In this document: positions 1-7,438 of the stretch, in pieces
Layout of the letters: each line of letters opens with the position of its first letter
How positions within the stretch are numbered: the stretch's first letter is position 1
Origin: Stercoripulliclostridium_A sp045577735
GTDB lineage: Bacteria; Bacillota; Clostridia; Christensenellales; DTU072
DNA: 64,000 bases
Assembly: GCA_045577735.1 (NCBI GenBank)
Contig: JAZNIY010000004.1
Span: 62,001 to 126,000 of the forward strand
Direction of reading: 5' to 3'
Translations under genes and position numbers: made by a program
The notes under the pieces: model-generated
What the model was told of the DNA's origin: nothing
Databases searched by the model: none
What the model saw: only the letters and a program-made list of their open reading frames with translations

Positions 1-1
1 A

Positions 2-52
2 AGTCAAAAAATAACAGCCGAAAGACGCCCTGATTTATCTAATAAGGATTAA
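2..52 (+). CDS. 3' end of an upstream gene (partial, unidentified)
   Basis: An open frame enters from the left edge and stops with TAA at 50-52, four bases before the rbgA start. Only 16 residues are visible, too few to identify the product. In many Firmicutes the signal peptidase gene lepB precedes rbgA, so a LepB tail is possible, but nothing in these residues proves it. A second frame stops at 31-33, so even the choice of frame is uncertain. Confidence 0.3.
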   Translation, partial: SQKITAERRPDLSNKD

Positions 53-55
53 GAA

Positions 56-904
56 ATGTTTATTCACTGGTTTCCTGGTCATATGACCAAAGCGATAAGA
101 ATGATGAGCGAAGAGATAAAGGTCGTGGATTGTGTTATCTATGTTCTTGATGCTCGTGCGCCACAATCATGCATTAACCCTGCTTTTGATGAAGTGATTG
201 GTTCAAAACCACGGCTTTATGTGCTAAATAAGGCAGATATGGTATCCCAAAAAGAAGTTATTAAGTGGGTTGATAAATTCCGCAGAGACGGATTTAAATG
301 CATTTATAGTAATTCCATATCTAAAGCCGATGCACCGGTTATTGTCAAGAACCTACTTGATTTGAACGAGGATTTAATAGAGAGATATCATCAAAAGGGT
401 GTTAATAAAACCGTTAGAGCCATGGTAATTGGTGTTCCAAATTGTGGAAAATCTACCCTCATTAATAGCTTGGTCAAAGAAAAGAAAACAGTTACGGGAA
501 ATAAACCCGGAGTTACTCGTGGAAAGCAATGGGTTGCTATAGGTGATTATATTGAATTGCTCGATAGCCCCGGTGTGCTTTATCCTGACTTTAAAGACCA
601 AGAAAAAGCTATGCGCTTAGCATTAATCGGTAGTGTTAAAGAGGACGTTGTTGACGTTGCTGAACTGGCTCTTGAAACAATTAAGTTCTATTTATCGATG
701 TATCCGGATGATCTAATTAACAGATACAAATTGGATTCATTGCACGATAGGACTCCTTTGGAAGTGATGGAAGATATTGGAAAAAAACGTGGTGTGATTA
801 TGCGTGGTGGTGAACTTGACTACGAGCGCATAGCTAAAATAATTATTTCCGATTTTCGAAAGGGTTACTTGGGTAAGCATCCATTGGAGAGTGTTGATGG
901 CTGA
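56..904 (+). CDS. rbgA: Ribosome biogenesis GTPase YlqF/RbgA
   Basis: This is a circularly permuted GTPase that acts late in 50S subunit assembly. The permuted order is visible: G4 NKAD at about residues 58-61 comes before the P-loop GVPNCGKST (about 126-134) and G3 DSPG (about 170-173). The N-terminus HWFPGHM is the family signature. At 282 residues it has the usual length, including the C-terminal helical RNA-binding part. The start has an AAGGA-like site at 44-48. It overlaps rnhB by eight bases, and rbgA-rnhB-yraN is a common Firmicutes order. Confidence 0.96.
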   Translation: MFIHWFPGHMTKAIRMMSEEIKVVDCVIYVLDARAPQSCINPAFDEVIGSKPRLYVLNKADMVSQKEVIKWVDKFRRDGFKCIYSNSISKADAPVIVKNLLDLNEDLIERYHQKGVNKTVRAMVIGVPNCGKSTLINSLVKEKKTVTGNKPGVTRGKQWVAIGDYIELLDSPGVLYPDFKDQEKAMRLALIGSVKEDVVDVAELALETIKFYLSMYPDDLINRYKLDSLHDRTPLEVMEDIGKKRGVIMRGGELDYERIAKIIISDFRKGYLGKHPLESVDG

Positions 905-1493
905 TTTGCTTGTTATTGAAAGAGCCTTATTGGCTCAAGGCTGTAATTTTATTTGTGGAGTAGATGAAGCTGGTCGTGGTCCACTTGCTGGCCCAGTATG
1001 TGCTGGTGCTTGTATTCCGGATTTATCAAATCTTATTGCCGGCGTTAATGATTCGAAAAAACTCACTGAGAGAAAAAGAGAATTATTGTACGAGCCGTTA
1101 AAAGAAGCTTGTTTTTCACATAGAACTGTTTTCGTGGATGCAGAAACAATTGATGAAATAAACATCCTTAATGCAACAAAACAAGCAATGCGTGAAGCAA
1201 TTTTAAGTATGTTTCCTTTTCCGGATATGGTTCTAATTGATGCTGTAAAGCTCGATTTACCATATAAATCGCAATCAATTATTCATGGAGACGCTGTGAG
1301 TTATTGTATTGCCGCCGCTTCTATTTTTGCAAAAGTAGAACGTGATAGGTTGATGTTAGAATATGCGGAAAAGTATCCAGAATATGGTTTTGAAAGTCAC
1401 AAAGGATACGGCTCCAAACATCATATTGAGATGTTAAAGAAATATGGTCCTTGCCCCATCCATAGGAAAACGTTTATAAAAAATTTTTTTTGA
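897..1493 (+). CDS. rnhB: Ribonuclease HII
   Basis: The enzyme cleaves the RNA strand of RNA-DNA hybrids and starts removal of single ribonucleotides from DNA. The hallmark GVDEAGRGPLAGP places catalytic Asp23 and Glu24 near the N-terminus. LIDAVKLD and the AAASIFAKVERDR segment supply further active-site and substrate contacts. I chose ATG 897 because GGAGA at 886-890 lies six bases upstream; an in-frame GTG at 891 would leave no spacing. The start lies inside the end of rbgA, which suggests coupled translation. About 198 residues is normal for the family. Confidence 0.95.
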   Translation: MADLLVIERALLAQGCNFICGVDEAGRGPLAGPVCAGACIPDLSNLIAGVNDSKKLTERKRELLYEPLKEACFSHRTVFVDAETIDEINILNATKQAMREAILSMFPFPDMVLIDAVKLDLPYKSQSIIHGDAVSYCIAAASIFAKVERDRLMLEYAEKYPEYGFESHKGYGSKHHIEMLKKYGPCPIHRKTFIKNFF

Positions 1494-1501
1494 ATAGATT
1501 T

Positions 1502-1858
1502 ATGGATATTGACGCACGTGGAATTTTAGCCGAACATAATGCGGCGAAGTTACTGCAAGAAAAGGGTTATACGGTTTTGGATATGAACGTAAACTACCCC
1601 AAGATAGGGGAGTTGGATATTGTATGCAAGAAGAATAAGACCCTCGTTATTGTGGAAGTAAAATATCGTTCCAACAAAGATATGGGTGATCCTATAGAAA
1701 GTGTAACTAAAAGCAAGGTGTCAAAAATCATAAAAGCTACTGAACGTTATATATTAGAGCATAATATGGAAAACTATGAAGTCAGATTCGATATTATCGC
1801 AGATAGGGACGGTATTCAGGAGCATATTGAAGATGCTTTTTACGGGTATTGGAACTAG
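1502..1858 (+). CDS. yraN: YraN/UPF0102 family nuclease-fold protein
   Basis: This is a small endonuclease-fold protein of unsettled function that is nearly universal beside rnhB in bacteria. The restriction-endonuclease-like core is visible as GELDIV (Glu37, Asp39) followed by VEVKYR (Glu52, Lys54), a D-ExK-type metal site. The 118-residue length is typical. ATG 1502 is preferred over a TTG at 1490 that overlaps the rnhB stop, although neither has a clear ribosome binding site. Roles in DNA processing have been suggested for the family but cannot be read from the sequence. Confidence 0.88.
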   Translation: MDIDARGILAEHNAAKLLQEKGYTVLDMNVNYPKIGELDIVCKKNKTLVIVEVKYRSNKDMGDPIESVTKSKVSKIIKATERYILEHNMENYEVRFDIIADRDGIQEHIEDAFYGYWN

Positions 1859-1914
1859 AAAAATAATTTAATAATATTTTTATTATATTTATTATATAAA
1901 GTGCGTTAAAACAG

Positions 1915-1943
1915 TTGCGTACTTTTTTTGTTTTTGGTAATAT
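1915..1943 (+). promoter_or_regulatory. Sigma-A-type promoter for rplS
   Basis: TTGCGT at 1915-1920 and TAATAT at 1938-1943 are separated by exactly 17 bases. They lie in the gap after yraN and predict transcription from about 1950, giving a leader of about 75 bases before rplS. Confidence 0.65.
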
Positions 1944-1949
1944 ATTTAA

Positions 1950-2020
1950 GACTTTGTAACGGACCTATGCGAGAGAAAAAATCCAAGCCTCGTACGTACG
2001 TTATTGTGTAAAACAGGAGG
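1950..2020 (+). ncRNA. rplS 5' leader, candidate L19 autoregulatory structure
   Basis: The predicted leader can form a six-pair stem between TGCGAG (1968-1973) and CTCGTA (1989-1994), followed by a self-complementary CGTACGTACG run (1991-2000) and AGGAGG (about 2015-2020). L19 leaders that bind excess L19 are known in Firmicutes, so autoregulation is plausible. I could not compare it with the Rfam model, so the family assignment is only a suggestion. Confidence 0.3.
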
Positions 2021-2026
2021 TAAGTC

Positions 2027-2395
2027 ATGAACATTATCGACATTATCGAACAAGAAGGCATGAGAAAGGATTTGCCCGAACTCAGAGTTGGCGACACCGT
2101 TGTTGTCTACGTTAAGGTTGTTGAAGGTAACCGTGAAAGAGTACAAGCTTATGAAGGCACTCTAATCGCTCGTAAGAACAGCAGTATTCGTGAAACCATC
2201 ACCGTTCGTCACATCACCAAGAGTGGTGGCTTTGGCGTAGAAAGAACTTTCCCCTTACATTCCCCTAAAATCGATCATATCGAAGTAAAACAAAGAGGTT
2301 ATGTAAGAAGAGCAAAGCTTTACTACCTAAGAGAACGTAGCGGTAAGTCTGCAAAGGTAAGACCTGCTAAAAACGCTGTAAAGAACGATAAATAA
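2027..2395 (+). CDS. rplS: 50S ribosomal protein L19
   Basis: L19 sits at the interface of the two ribosomal subunits. The N-terminus MNIIDIIEQE, the GDTVVVYVKV strand, the EGTLIARKNS segment and the conserved end region VRRAKLYYLRER are all typical. At 122 residues it is slightly long because of a lysine-rich tail. It has a strong AGGAGG site six bases before the start. It has its own promoter and a GC-rich hairpin after its stop, so it is probably a single-gene transcript. In many Firmicutes rplS precedes rbgA; here it follows yraN. Confidence 0.97.
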   Translation: MNIIDIIEQEGMRKDLPELRVGDTVVVYVKVVEGNRERVQAYEGTLIARKNSSIRETITVRHITKSGGFGVERTFPLHSPKIDHIEVKQRGYVRRAKLYYLRERSGKSAKVRPAKNAVKNDK

Positions 2396-2406
2396 TCACG
2401 ATAGTT

Positions 2407-2432
2407 GACCGCGCTCTTTTAAGGGCGCGGTC
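2407..2432 (+). terminator. GC-rich hairpin after rplS
   Basis: GACCGCGC and GCGCGGTC form a perfect eight-pair stem (extendable by two pairs) around a short T-rich loop, 11 bases after the rplS stop. It lacks a clear run of T downstream, so it may slow or protect rather than fully terminate. Confidence 0.55.
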
Positions 2433-2464
2433 GTATTCACCTCTACCCAATTTCAGGAGCAGAA

Positions 2465-4762
2465 ATGAAAAAAATTATTTTACTAGTGGCTGTTATTGCC
2501 ATTGCTGCAACCGTACTTTTAACTGGTTGTACTACAACGCCCGTTAGCAACTATAACGAGCAAGTTTTAACTTTCAGTAACGAAAGTAAAAACTTCAACT
2601 ATACGGGTGAAAATGAAGACGTTAAAACCGATTGGTCATTTGAGGCTGGTAATGGTGCTGCAACATCTTCCGTATTTAGCTCAAGTGCAAACGGATTGAA
2701 AATCAACACTCAAAATGCTGGATACGCTTCGGCAAGTCAAAAGATCTATTTGAAGCGTTATGCATATTACAAAGTAACCTATACTTACGATATGGATTCC
2801 ATTGCTGAGTATAGTACTGAAGATGATATTAAGTCTTGGGTTGGTCTATATCTTGGATTTAAAGAAGATCCCGCCTTCAATACCGGTGATAAGAACTCTG
2901 AAGTACGTAACGTAACTAGCAGTTACGTAACTGATACGTTCTATTTTAAGACGGATGGTACAAAAGAGTATAATTTTGCTATTTTCGTAGGATCTGAAGC
3001 AGAACCTGTTAGTGCAGTTGTATTTATCAAAGACGTTCAAATTACTCGTGTTACAGAAACAGAGGCAACTGAAAGTGGTGAAGCGTATGGTTTCTATGAA
3101 CTAAAGAGTCAAGTATACGGTCAAGCAACAACTTTAAATATCACTTATGTTATTTTAGGCGCAGTTGCTACCTTGGTCCTTGCATACGTTGCATACGTTA
3201 TTCGCTCAAGAAGTCTTGCTTTTGATGGTGTTGAAAGTGGTAATAAGTTCTTTAACACTTTGAAAGATTCTAAGTGGCTAGGCATGGTCATTACTCTTGG
3301 TGTAGCAGCTTTAATACGTTTAGTAATAATGCTGACAGAAACCCTAATTGCTGGAAGCAATAGTATTTCTTCAAGTTTCTTTGGATATGATCTAGAAGAG
3401 AATGCTACCATCGGTGGCTGGCTTGCTAACTATTCCGCACCTTACTTGTATGAATACAATACAACGTTTACTTCGTTGATGCCCGTATCATTGTATCTTT
3501 CTACATTCGCTGGTTTAATCGGTAGGGCATTCCACGCAATGGGCGCTCAACCCAGTGTAGTATCTCTTACAGTCGTTGCAATGATAAAGATTATGGGCAT
3601 TGCTGCAGATTTAGGCGCAATTGCATTAATCTATAACATAATCGCTAAAAAGCAAGGTAGAGTTGGTGCTACTATTATGGCAACATTCTATTCCTTAATT
3701 CCTATGATGTTTGCAATGTCTTCGGCATGGGGGTCATTCGAGAGTATCACTGTTTTCTTATTGGTTCTAGGAATATGGTTCCTACTTAACAAGAAGAGCT
3801 ACTTAGGCATGGCTATTTCATATTTTGTAGCTTGCATGACCACTGTTTCTGCAATCTACGTTGCACCTGCTATGCTAATGTACACTGGCTATATAGTTTA
3901 TAGGGCAATAAAAGATAAGAAATATACCGATCTTATTGCACCAATAGCAACTATAGTTGGAAGCATAATAGTTTGTTATCTTATTACACTTCCCTTCGTA
4001 TTTAACGAAGTAGCAGGAGGGGAAGCCTTTGCCGGATTTACTAGATATATTGATACTCTTAAAGGTCAATCTGTTTATACCGCAAACGCATTTAACTTCC
4101 AAGGCTTATTAGGTAATAACTTTAAAGTAGTTGGCTTGCAATCTATTTTCGTAACCATACTTTATATCGCATTCATAGTAGTATTGGTTGGTGTTGCGTA
4201 CTATAGAAGCAGAAATAGAATAGATTTAACGTTAGTCGCAGCAACTTGTGTTATTGCTTTCTGGACGTTTGCTAATAATATGAGCTATTACTCCTTGTAT
4301 GTCGCTCTACCTTTACTATTTATTGTTAGTGCTATCATTAAGGACACTCGTTTGTATGTAGCATTCGTTATTTATGCAATACTAGCATACGTTAATGCTT
4401 CATACGTATATCTTGTTGCTGGATATACCAACAATGGCGTAGTTGCTGTTTCTAACGACGTAACTGTAATAGTTTATATTATGGGTTCACTCAGTTTGGT
4501 CGCTGCTGTATACTACGTGGTTGTTGCATATGACATATTGATGAATAAGAAGGCTATGGAGCAAGCACCAATCACCGTTCCTTACGTTGAATACGTTAAA
4601 TACACCTTCTTTAAGGTTCTATCAAAGTTGAAACTTGGTGCATCTAAGACCAGCGCATTCTTCCAAGCGACCGGCGAAGCGATAAAAGAAGTCGCGGAAG
4701 AAAGAAAGGTCAAGAGGACAGCTCGTAAGGAAGTAAATGAAGAGGAGTCCGAAAATAATTAA
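2465..4762 (+). CDS. Polytopic membrane protein: lipoprotein-type signal, external domain and GT-C-like glycosyltransferase region
   Basis: Residues 1-22 form a hydrophobic signal ending in LTGC, a good lipobox with Cys22. Residues of about 25-210 are polar and beta-rich, like an external carbohydrate-binding domain. From about 224 to 720 there are roughly ten to twelve membrane segments, then a basic cytoplasmic tail. The membrane part resembles GT-C enzymes of the Gpi18/mannosyltransferase-like type: a helix pair IMGIAADLGAIALIYNII and a loop AWGSFESITVFLL (about 419-431) match where that family has WGQVDS. The aspartate expected there is Glu here. The function is inferred; a polyprenyl-phosphate sugar transferase is the best guess. 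It stands alone between two hairpins. Confidence 0.6.
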   Translation: MKKIILLVAVIAIAATVLLTGCTTTPVSNYNEQVLTFSNESKNFNYTGENEDVKTDWSFEAGNGAATSSVFSSSANGLKINTQNAGYASASQKIYLKRYAYYKVTYTYDMDSIAEYSTEDDIKSWVGLYLGFKEDPAFNTGDKNSEVRNVTSSYVTDTFYFKTDGTKEYNFAIFVGSEAEPVSAVVFIKDVQITRVTETEATESGEAYGFYELKSQVYGQATTLNITYVILGAVATLVLAYVAYVIRSRSLAFDGVESGNKFFNTLKDSKWLGMVITLGVAALIRLVIMLTETLIAGSNSISSSFFGYDLEENATIGGWLANYSAPYLYEYNTTFTSLMPVSLYLSTFAGLIGRAFHAMGAQPSVVSLTVVAMIKIMGIAADLGAIALIYNIIAKKQGRVGATIMATFYSLIPMMFAMSSAWGSFESITVFLLVLGIWFLLNKKSYLGMAISYFVACMTTVSAIYVAPAMLMYTGYIVYRAIKDKKYTDLIAPIATIVGSIIVCYLITLPFVFNEVAGGEAFAGFTRYIDTLKGQSVYTANAFNFQGLLGNNFKVVGLQSIFVTILYIAFIVVLVGVAYYRSRNRIDLTLVAATCVIAFWTFANNMSYYSLYVALPLLFIVSAIIKDTRLYVAFVIYAILAYVNASYVYLVAGYTNNGVVAVSNDVTVIVYIMGSLSLVAAVYYVVVAYDILMNKKAMEQAPITVPYVEYVKYTFFKVLSKLKLGASKTSAFFQATGEAIKEVAEERKVKRTARKEVNEEESENN

Positions 4763-4778
4763 TAATGTAATTATTAAC

Positions 4779-4807
4779 AAGCAGAGCCGATAAAACGGCT
4801 CTCGCTT
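4779..4807 (+). terminator. Hairpin after the GT-C-like gene
   Basis: AAGC-A-GAGCCG pairs with CGGCTC-TC-GCTT around an ATAAAA loop, 17 bases after the stop codon. The stem is strong but the T run is weak, so it could be a terminator or an mRNA-stabilising end. Confidence 0.5.
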
Positions 4808-4826
4808 GCTATTTGGAGAAACTTAG

Positions 4827-6362
4827 ATGTTGGCAACAGTTAAAAGTTTTGCGTTAGACGGCTTGAACGGATACCCCGTTGACATTGAAGTGGACACCCA
4901 AAAAGGTGTTGCTTCTTTTGATATTGTTGGGTTGCCTTCAAGCGCGGTGAAAGAGTCGCGAAATAGAGTGCGTGCCGCAATTAAAAATTCGTTTTTTGAG
5001 TTTTCTCCTAGACGTACTACCGTGAATATGGCTCCTGCTGACATAAAAAAAGAAGGATCATCTTTTGATTTGCCCATTGCCATTGGTTTTTTAGCAAGTA
5101 CGGAACAAATTAAGCTTGATAAAATTACTGATTTTGTGCTTGTTGGAGAACTTTCTCTTGATGGTAGTGTTAGAAAGATAAACGGGTTACTTCCAATACT
5201 TATTTCAGCGCTTCAAAGTGGTTATAAAAAGTTTATTATTCCTTTTGAGAACGCTTTAGAAGCTAGTTATATTGAAGGAATAGAAGTATATCCAATAAAA
5301 ACCCTAGTGCAAGCATGTGCATTTATTGGTGGATTTGCTAAAGTAGATACAGTAGCTTACAAGAATTATTTTAGCGAATCTAACGCAAATAAATATGACG
5401 TAGATTTAAAGTACGTTAAGGGGCAAAAGATCGCTAAACGTGCTTTAGAAATCGCCGTAGCAGGTGGGCACAACATATTGATGAGTGGCCAAGCAGGCGC
5501 TGGTAAGACGCTTTTAGCAAAATGTGTGCCTACAATTATGCCAGAAATGACCTTTTCAGAGGCTATTGAGACTACTAAAATTCATAGCGTAGCTGGGGTG
5601 TTGGATGCTGAACAAGGAATAGTTAAAACTAGACCATTTAGAAGTCCTCACCATACTGCAAGCCTAATGAGTTTGGTTGGTGGTGGCGCTCAAAGTAGAT
5701 GTGGCGAAGTAAGTCTTGCCCATAATGGTGTTTTGTTTTTGGATGAGATGCCAGAATATAATAAGAAAACGTTAGAAACCCTACGTCAACCATTAGAAGA
5801 TGGTGTGGTGAGCGTTACACGCGTTGCGCGTACCATAGAATATCCTGCGCGCTTTATGTTAGTAGCTAGCATGAATCCTTGTCCTTGTGGTAATTATGGT
5901 TCACGAGATCCCAACAAGCCATGCACTTGTAGCATTCAAGAAAGACGTAGGTATCAAAATAAGATTTCTGGGCCATTGCTTGATAGAATTGATCTTTATG
6001 TTCAAGTGGGTGGCGTAGAGTATGATGAGCTACGCAATCAAATCGATGAGGAAAGTAGCGCGGCTGTAAAGGAGAGAGTGGAAAGAGCTCGTGAGATACA
6101 AAGAAAACGATTTATGGGATCGGGCATTAACGTAAATGCTGAAATGAATAATCGTATGATTAACGAGTACTGTAAACTTGATGATGATTCAGAAAAGCTG
6201 ATGAAGTTAGCGTTTAAAAACCAAAGTTTAAGTGCTAGAAGCTTTACTAGAATATTAAAAGTAGCACGGACCATAGCCGATTTAGCAGGTCGAGAAGATA
6301 TTCAGCTTAATGACGTTGCTGAAGCAATACAATATAAAACGAAGGACTTAAGCAATGATTAG
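4827..6362 (+). CDS. comM: ComM/YifB family magnesium-chelatase-like AAA+ ATPase
   Basis: This is the YifB/ComM family, in which Gram-negative ComM is a hexameric helicase that promotes branch migration during natural transformation. The N-terminal ChlI-like domain starts MLATVKSFALDG and carries GLPSSAVKESRNRVRAA. The AAA+ core has Walker A GQAGAGKT at about residues 221-228 and Walker B LFLDEMPEY. Next come the FRSPHHTAS segment, a cysteine cluster CPCGNYG...CTC and the C-terminal magnesium-chelatase domain. At 511 residues it is full length. It overlaps dprA by eight bases, which suits a shared role in handling incoming single-stranded DNA. Confidence 0.93.
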   Translation: MLATVKSFALDGLNGYPVDIEVDTQKGVASFDIVGLPSSAVKESRNRVRAAIKNSFFEFSPRRTTVNMAPADIKKEGSSFDLPIAIGFLASTEQIKLDKITDFVLVGELSLDGSVRKINGLLPILISALQSGYKKFIIPFENALEASYIEGIEVYPIKTLVQACAFIGGFAKVDTVAYKNYFSESNANKYDVDLKYVKGQKIAKRALEIAVAGGHNILMSGQAGAGKTLLAKCVPTIMPEMTFSEAIETTKIHSVAGVLDAEQGIVKTRPFRSPHHTASLMSLVGGGAQSRCGEVSLAHNGVLFLDEMPEYNKKTLETLRQPLEDGVVSVTRVARTIEYPARFMLVASMNPCPCGNYGSRDPNKPCTCSIQERRRYQNKISGPLLDRIDLYVQVGGVEYDELRNQIDEESSAAVKERVERAREIQRKRFMGSGINVNAEMNNRMINEYCKLDDDSEKLMKLAFKNQSLSARSFTRILKVARTIADLAGREDIQLNDVAEAIQYKTKDLSND

Positions 6363-7437
6363 CGAAAAACACAGAGCAATTATTTGGCTTCAAGTTATAG
6401 TTGGATTAACATCGGCAAAAATTAATGCAATAGACAGCTTGTTCGATCCTATAGACGTAATGTTAAAGCCAGTTAAATATGTAGACAGGCTTAAAACGAT
6501 TGTCGGCGATGCGGCTTATAAAAGAATGCTGTTGCCTTGTGAGAAGAAGCAAATAGATGATATTTTGATTCTTCTTCATCAAAAGGGATGTGGTATGATC
6601 GTTAGAGGTGATGCTGAGTACCCGGAATCTCTTGAACAAATAGACGTTCCACCAGCCGTTCTTTATTATAAGGGGGACGTTGGTTTACTTAAGACCAAGT
6701 GTTTAGGCGTTGTTGGAACTAGAGAGCCTTCTAGATATGGTCGGGATTATACCGAAAAATTTGTCGAAGTCCTTTCTAAGTGTTCGCTTACGATAGTAAG
6801 CGGTATGGCTAGAGGTGTGGACTCTGTGGCACATCGTACGGCTCTTCAAAACGAAGGAAAAACAATTGCGGTATTAGGTTCAGGAATAGACGTCATATAT
6901 CCTGCTAATAACGTTCAAATTTATAATGATATAGCGCGTGATGGGTTAATTATATCGGAATATCCATTAGGGACTCCGTCACTTGCATATAATTTCCCGG
7001 AGAGGAATCGTATAATAAGCGGGCTTTCTCAAGGGATATTGATAACAGAGGCTGGTTATAAAAGTGGATCTTTAATAACTGCCGAGTATGCGATAAAACA
7101 GAATAGAGAATTATTTATAATCCCTTCTGCATTAAATTCTCCTCGTGGACAAGGAAGCAATTTGTTACTAAAAACTTGTCAAGGAGCAATGGTAATGTCG
7201 CCAGATGATATTATCTCTGCATTAGGAATTAAATCACAGCCCGAAAAGAAGGCAAGTGCAATGCAATTGGACTTCATGGAAGAAAAGATAATTGATGCAT
7301 TATCATTTAGCGAAATGCATTTTGATGACCTTGTTGATTTAACGGGACTTGGAGTTAGCGATTTGAATGCGTTATTGGTTCGCATGGAAATCGTTGGACT
7401 AATTAGAAAACTAGATAACAATTATTACGGAGTATAG
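6355..7437 (+). CDS. dprA: DNA processing protein DprA (Smf)
   Basis: DprA loads RecA on incoming single-stranded DNA during transformation. The Rossmann-like core is evident: GVVGTREPSRYG, SGMARGVDSVAH, VLGSGIDVIYP, then NRIISGLSQG and EAGYKSGSLITAEYA. A C-terminal winged-helix-like DML1 segment follows residue 300. The AAGGA site at 6343-6347 supports ATG 6355. The stop lies one base before topA, giving the smf-topA order seen in Bacillus. Many non-competent clostridia also keep dprA, so competence is not implied. Confidence 0.95.
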   Translation: MISEKHRAIIWLQVIVGLTSAKINAIDSLFDPIDVMLKPVKYVDRLKTIVGDAAYKRMLLPCEKKQIDDILILLHQKGCGMIVRGDAEYPESLEQIDVPPAVLYYKGDVGLLKTKCLGVVGTREPSRYGRDYTEKFVEVLSKCSLTIVSGMARGVDSVAHRTALQNEGKTIAVLGSGIDVIYPANNVQIYNDIARDGLIISEYPLGTPSLAYNFPERNRIISGLSQGILITEAGYKSGSLITAEYAIKQNRELFIIPSALNSPRGQGSNLLLKTCQGAMVMSPDDIISALGIKSQPEKKASAMQLDFMEEKIIDALSFSEMHFDDLVDLTGLGVSDLNALLVRMEIVGLIRKLDNNYYGV

Positions 7438-7438
7438 A

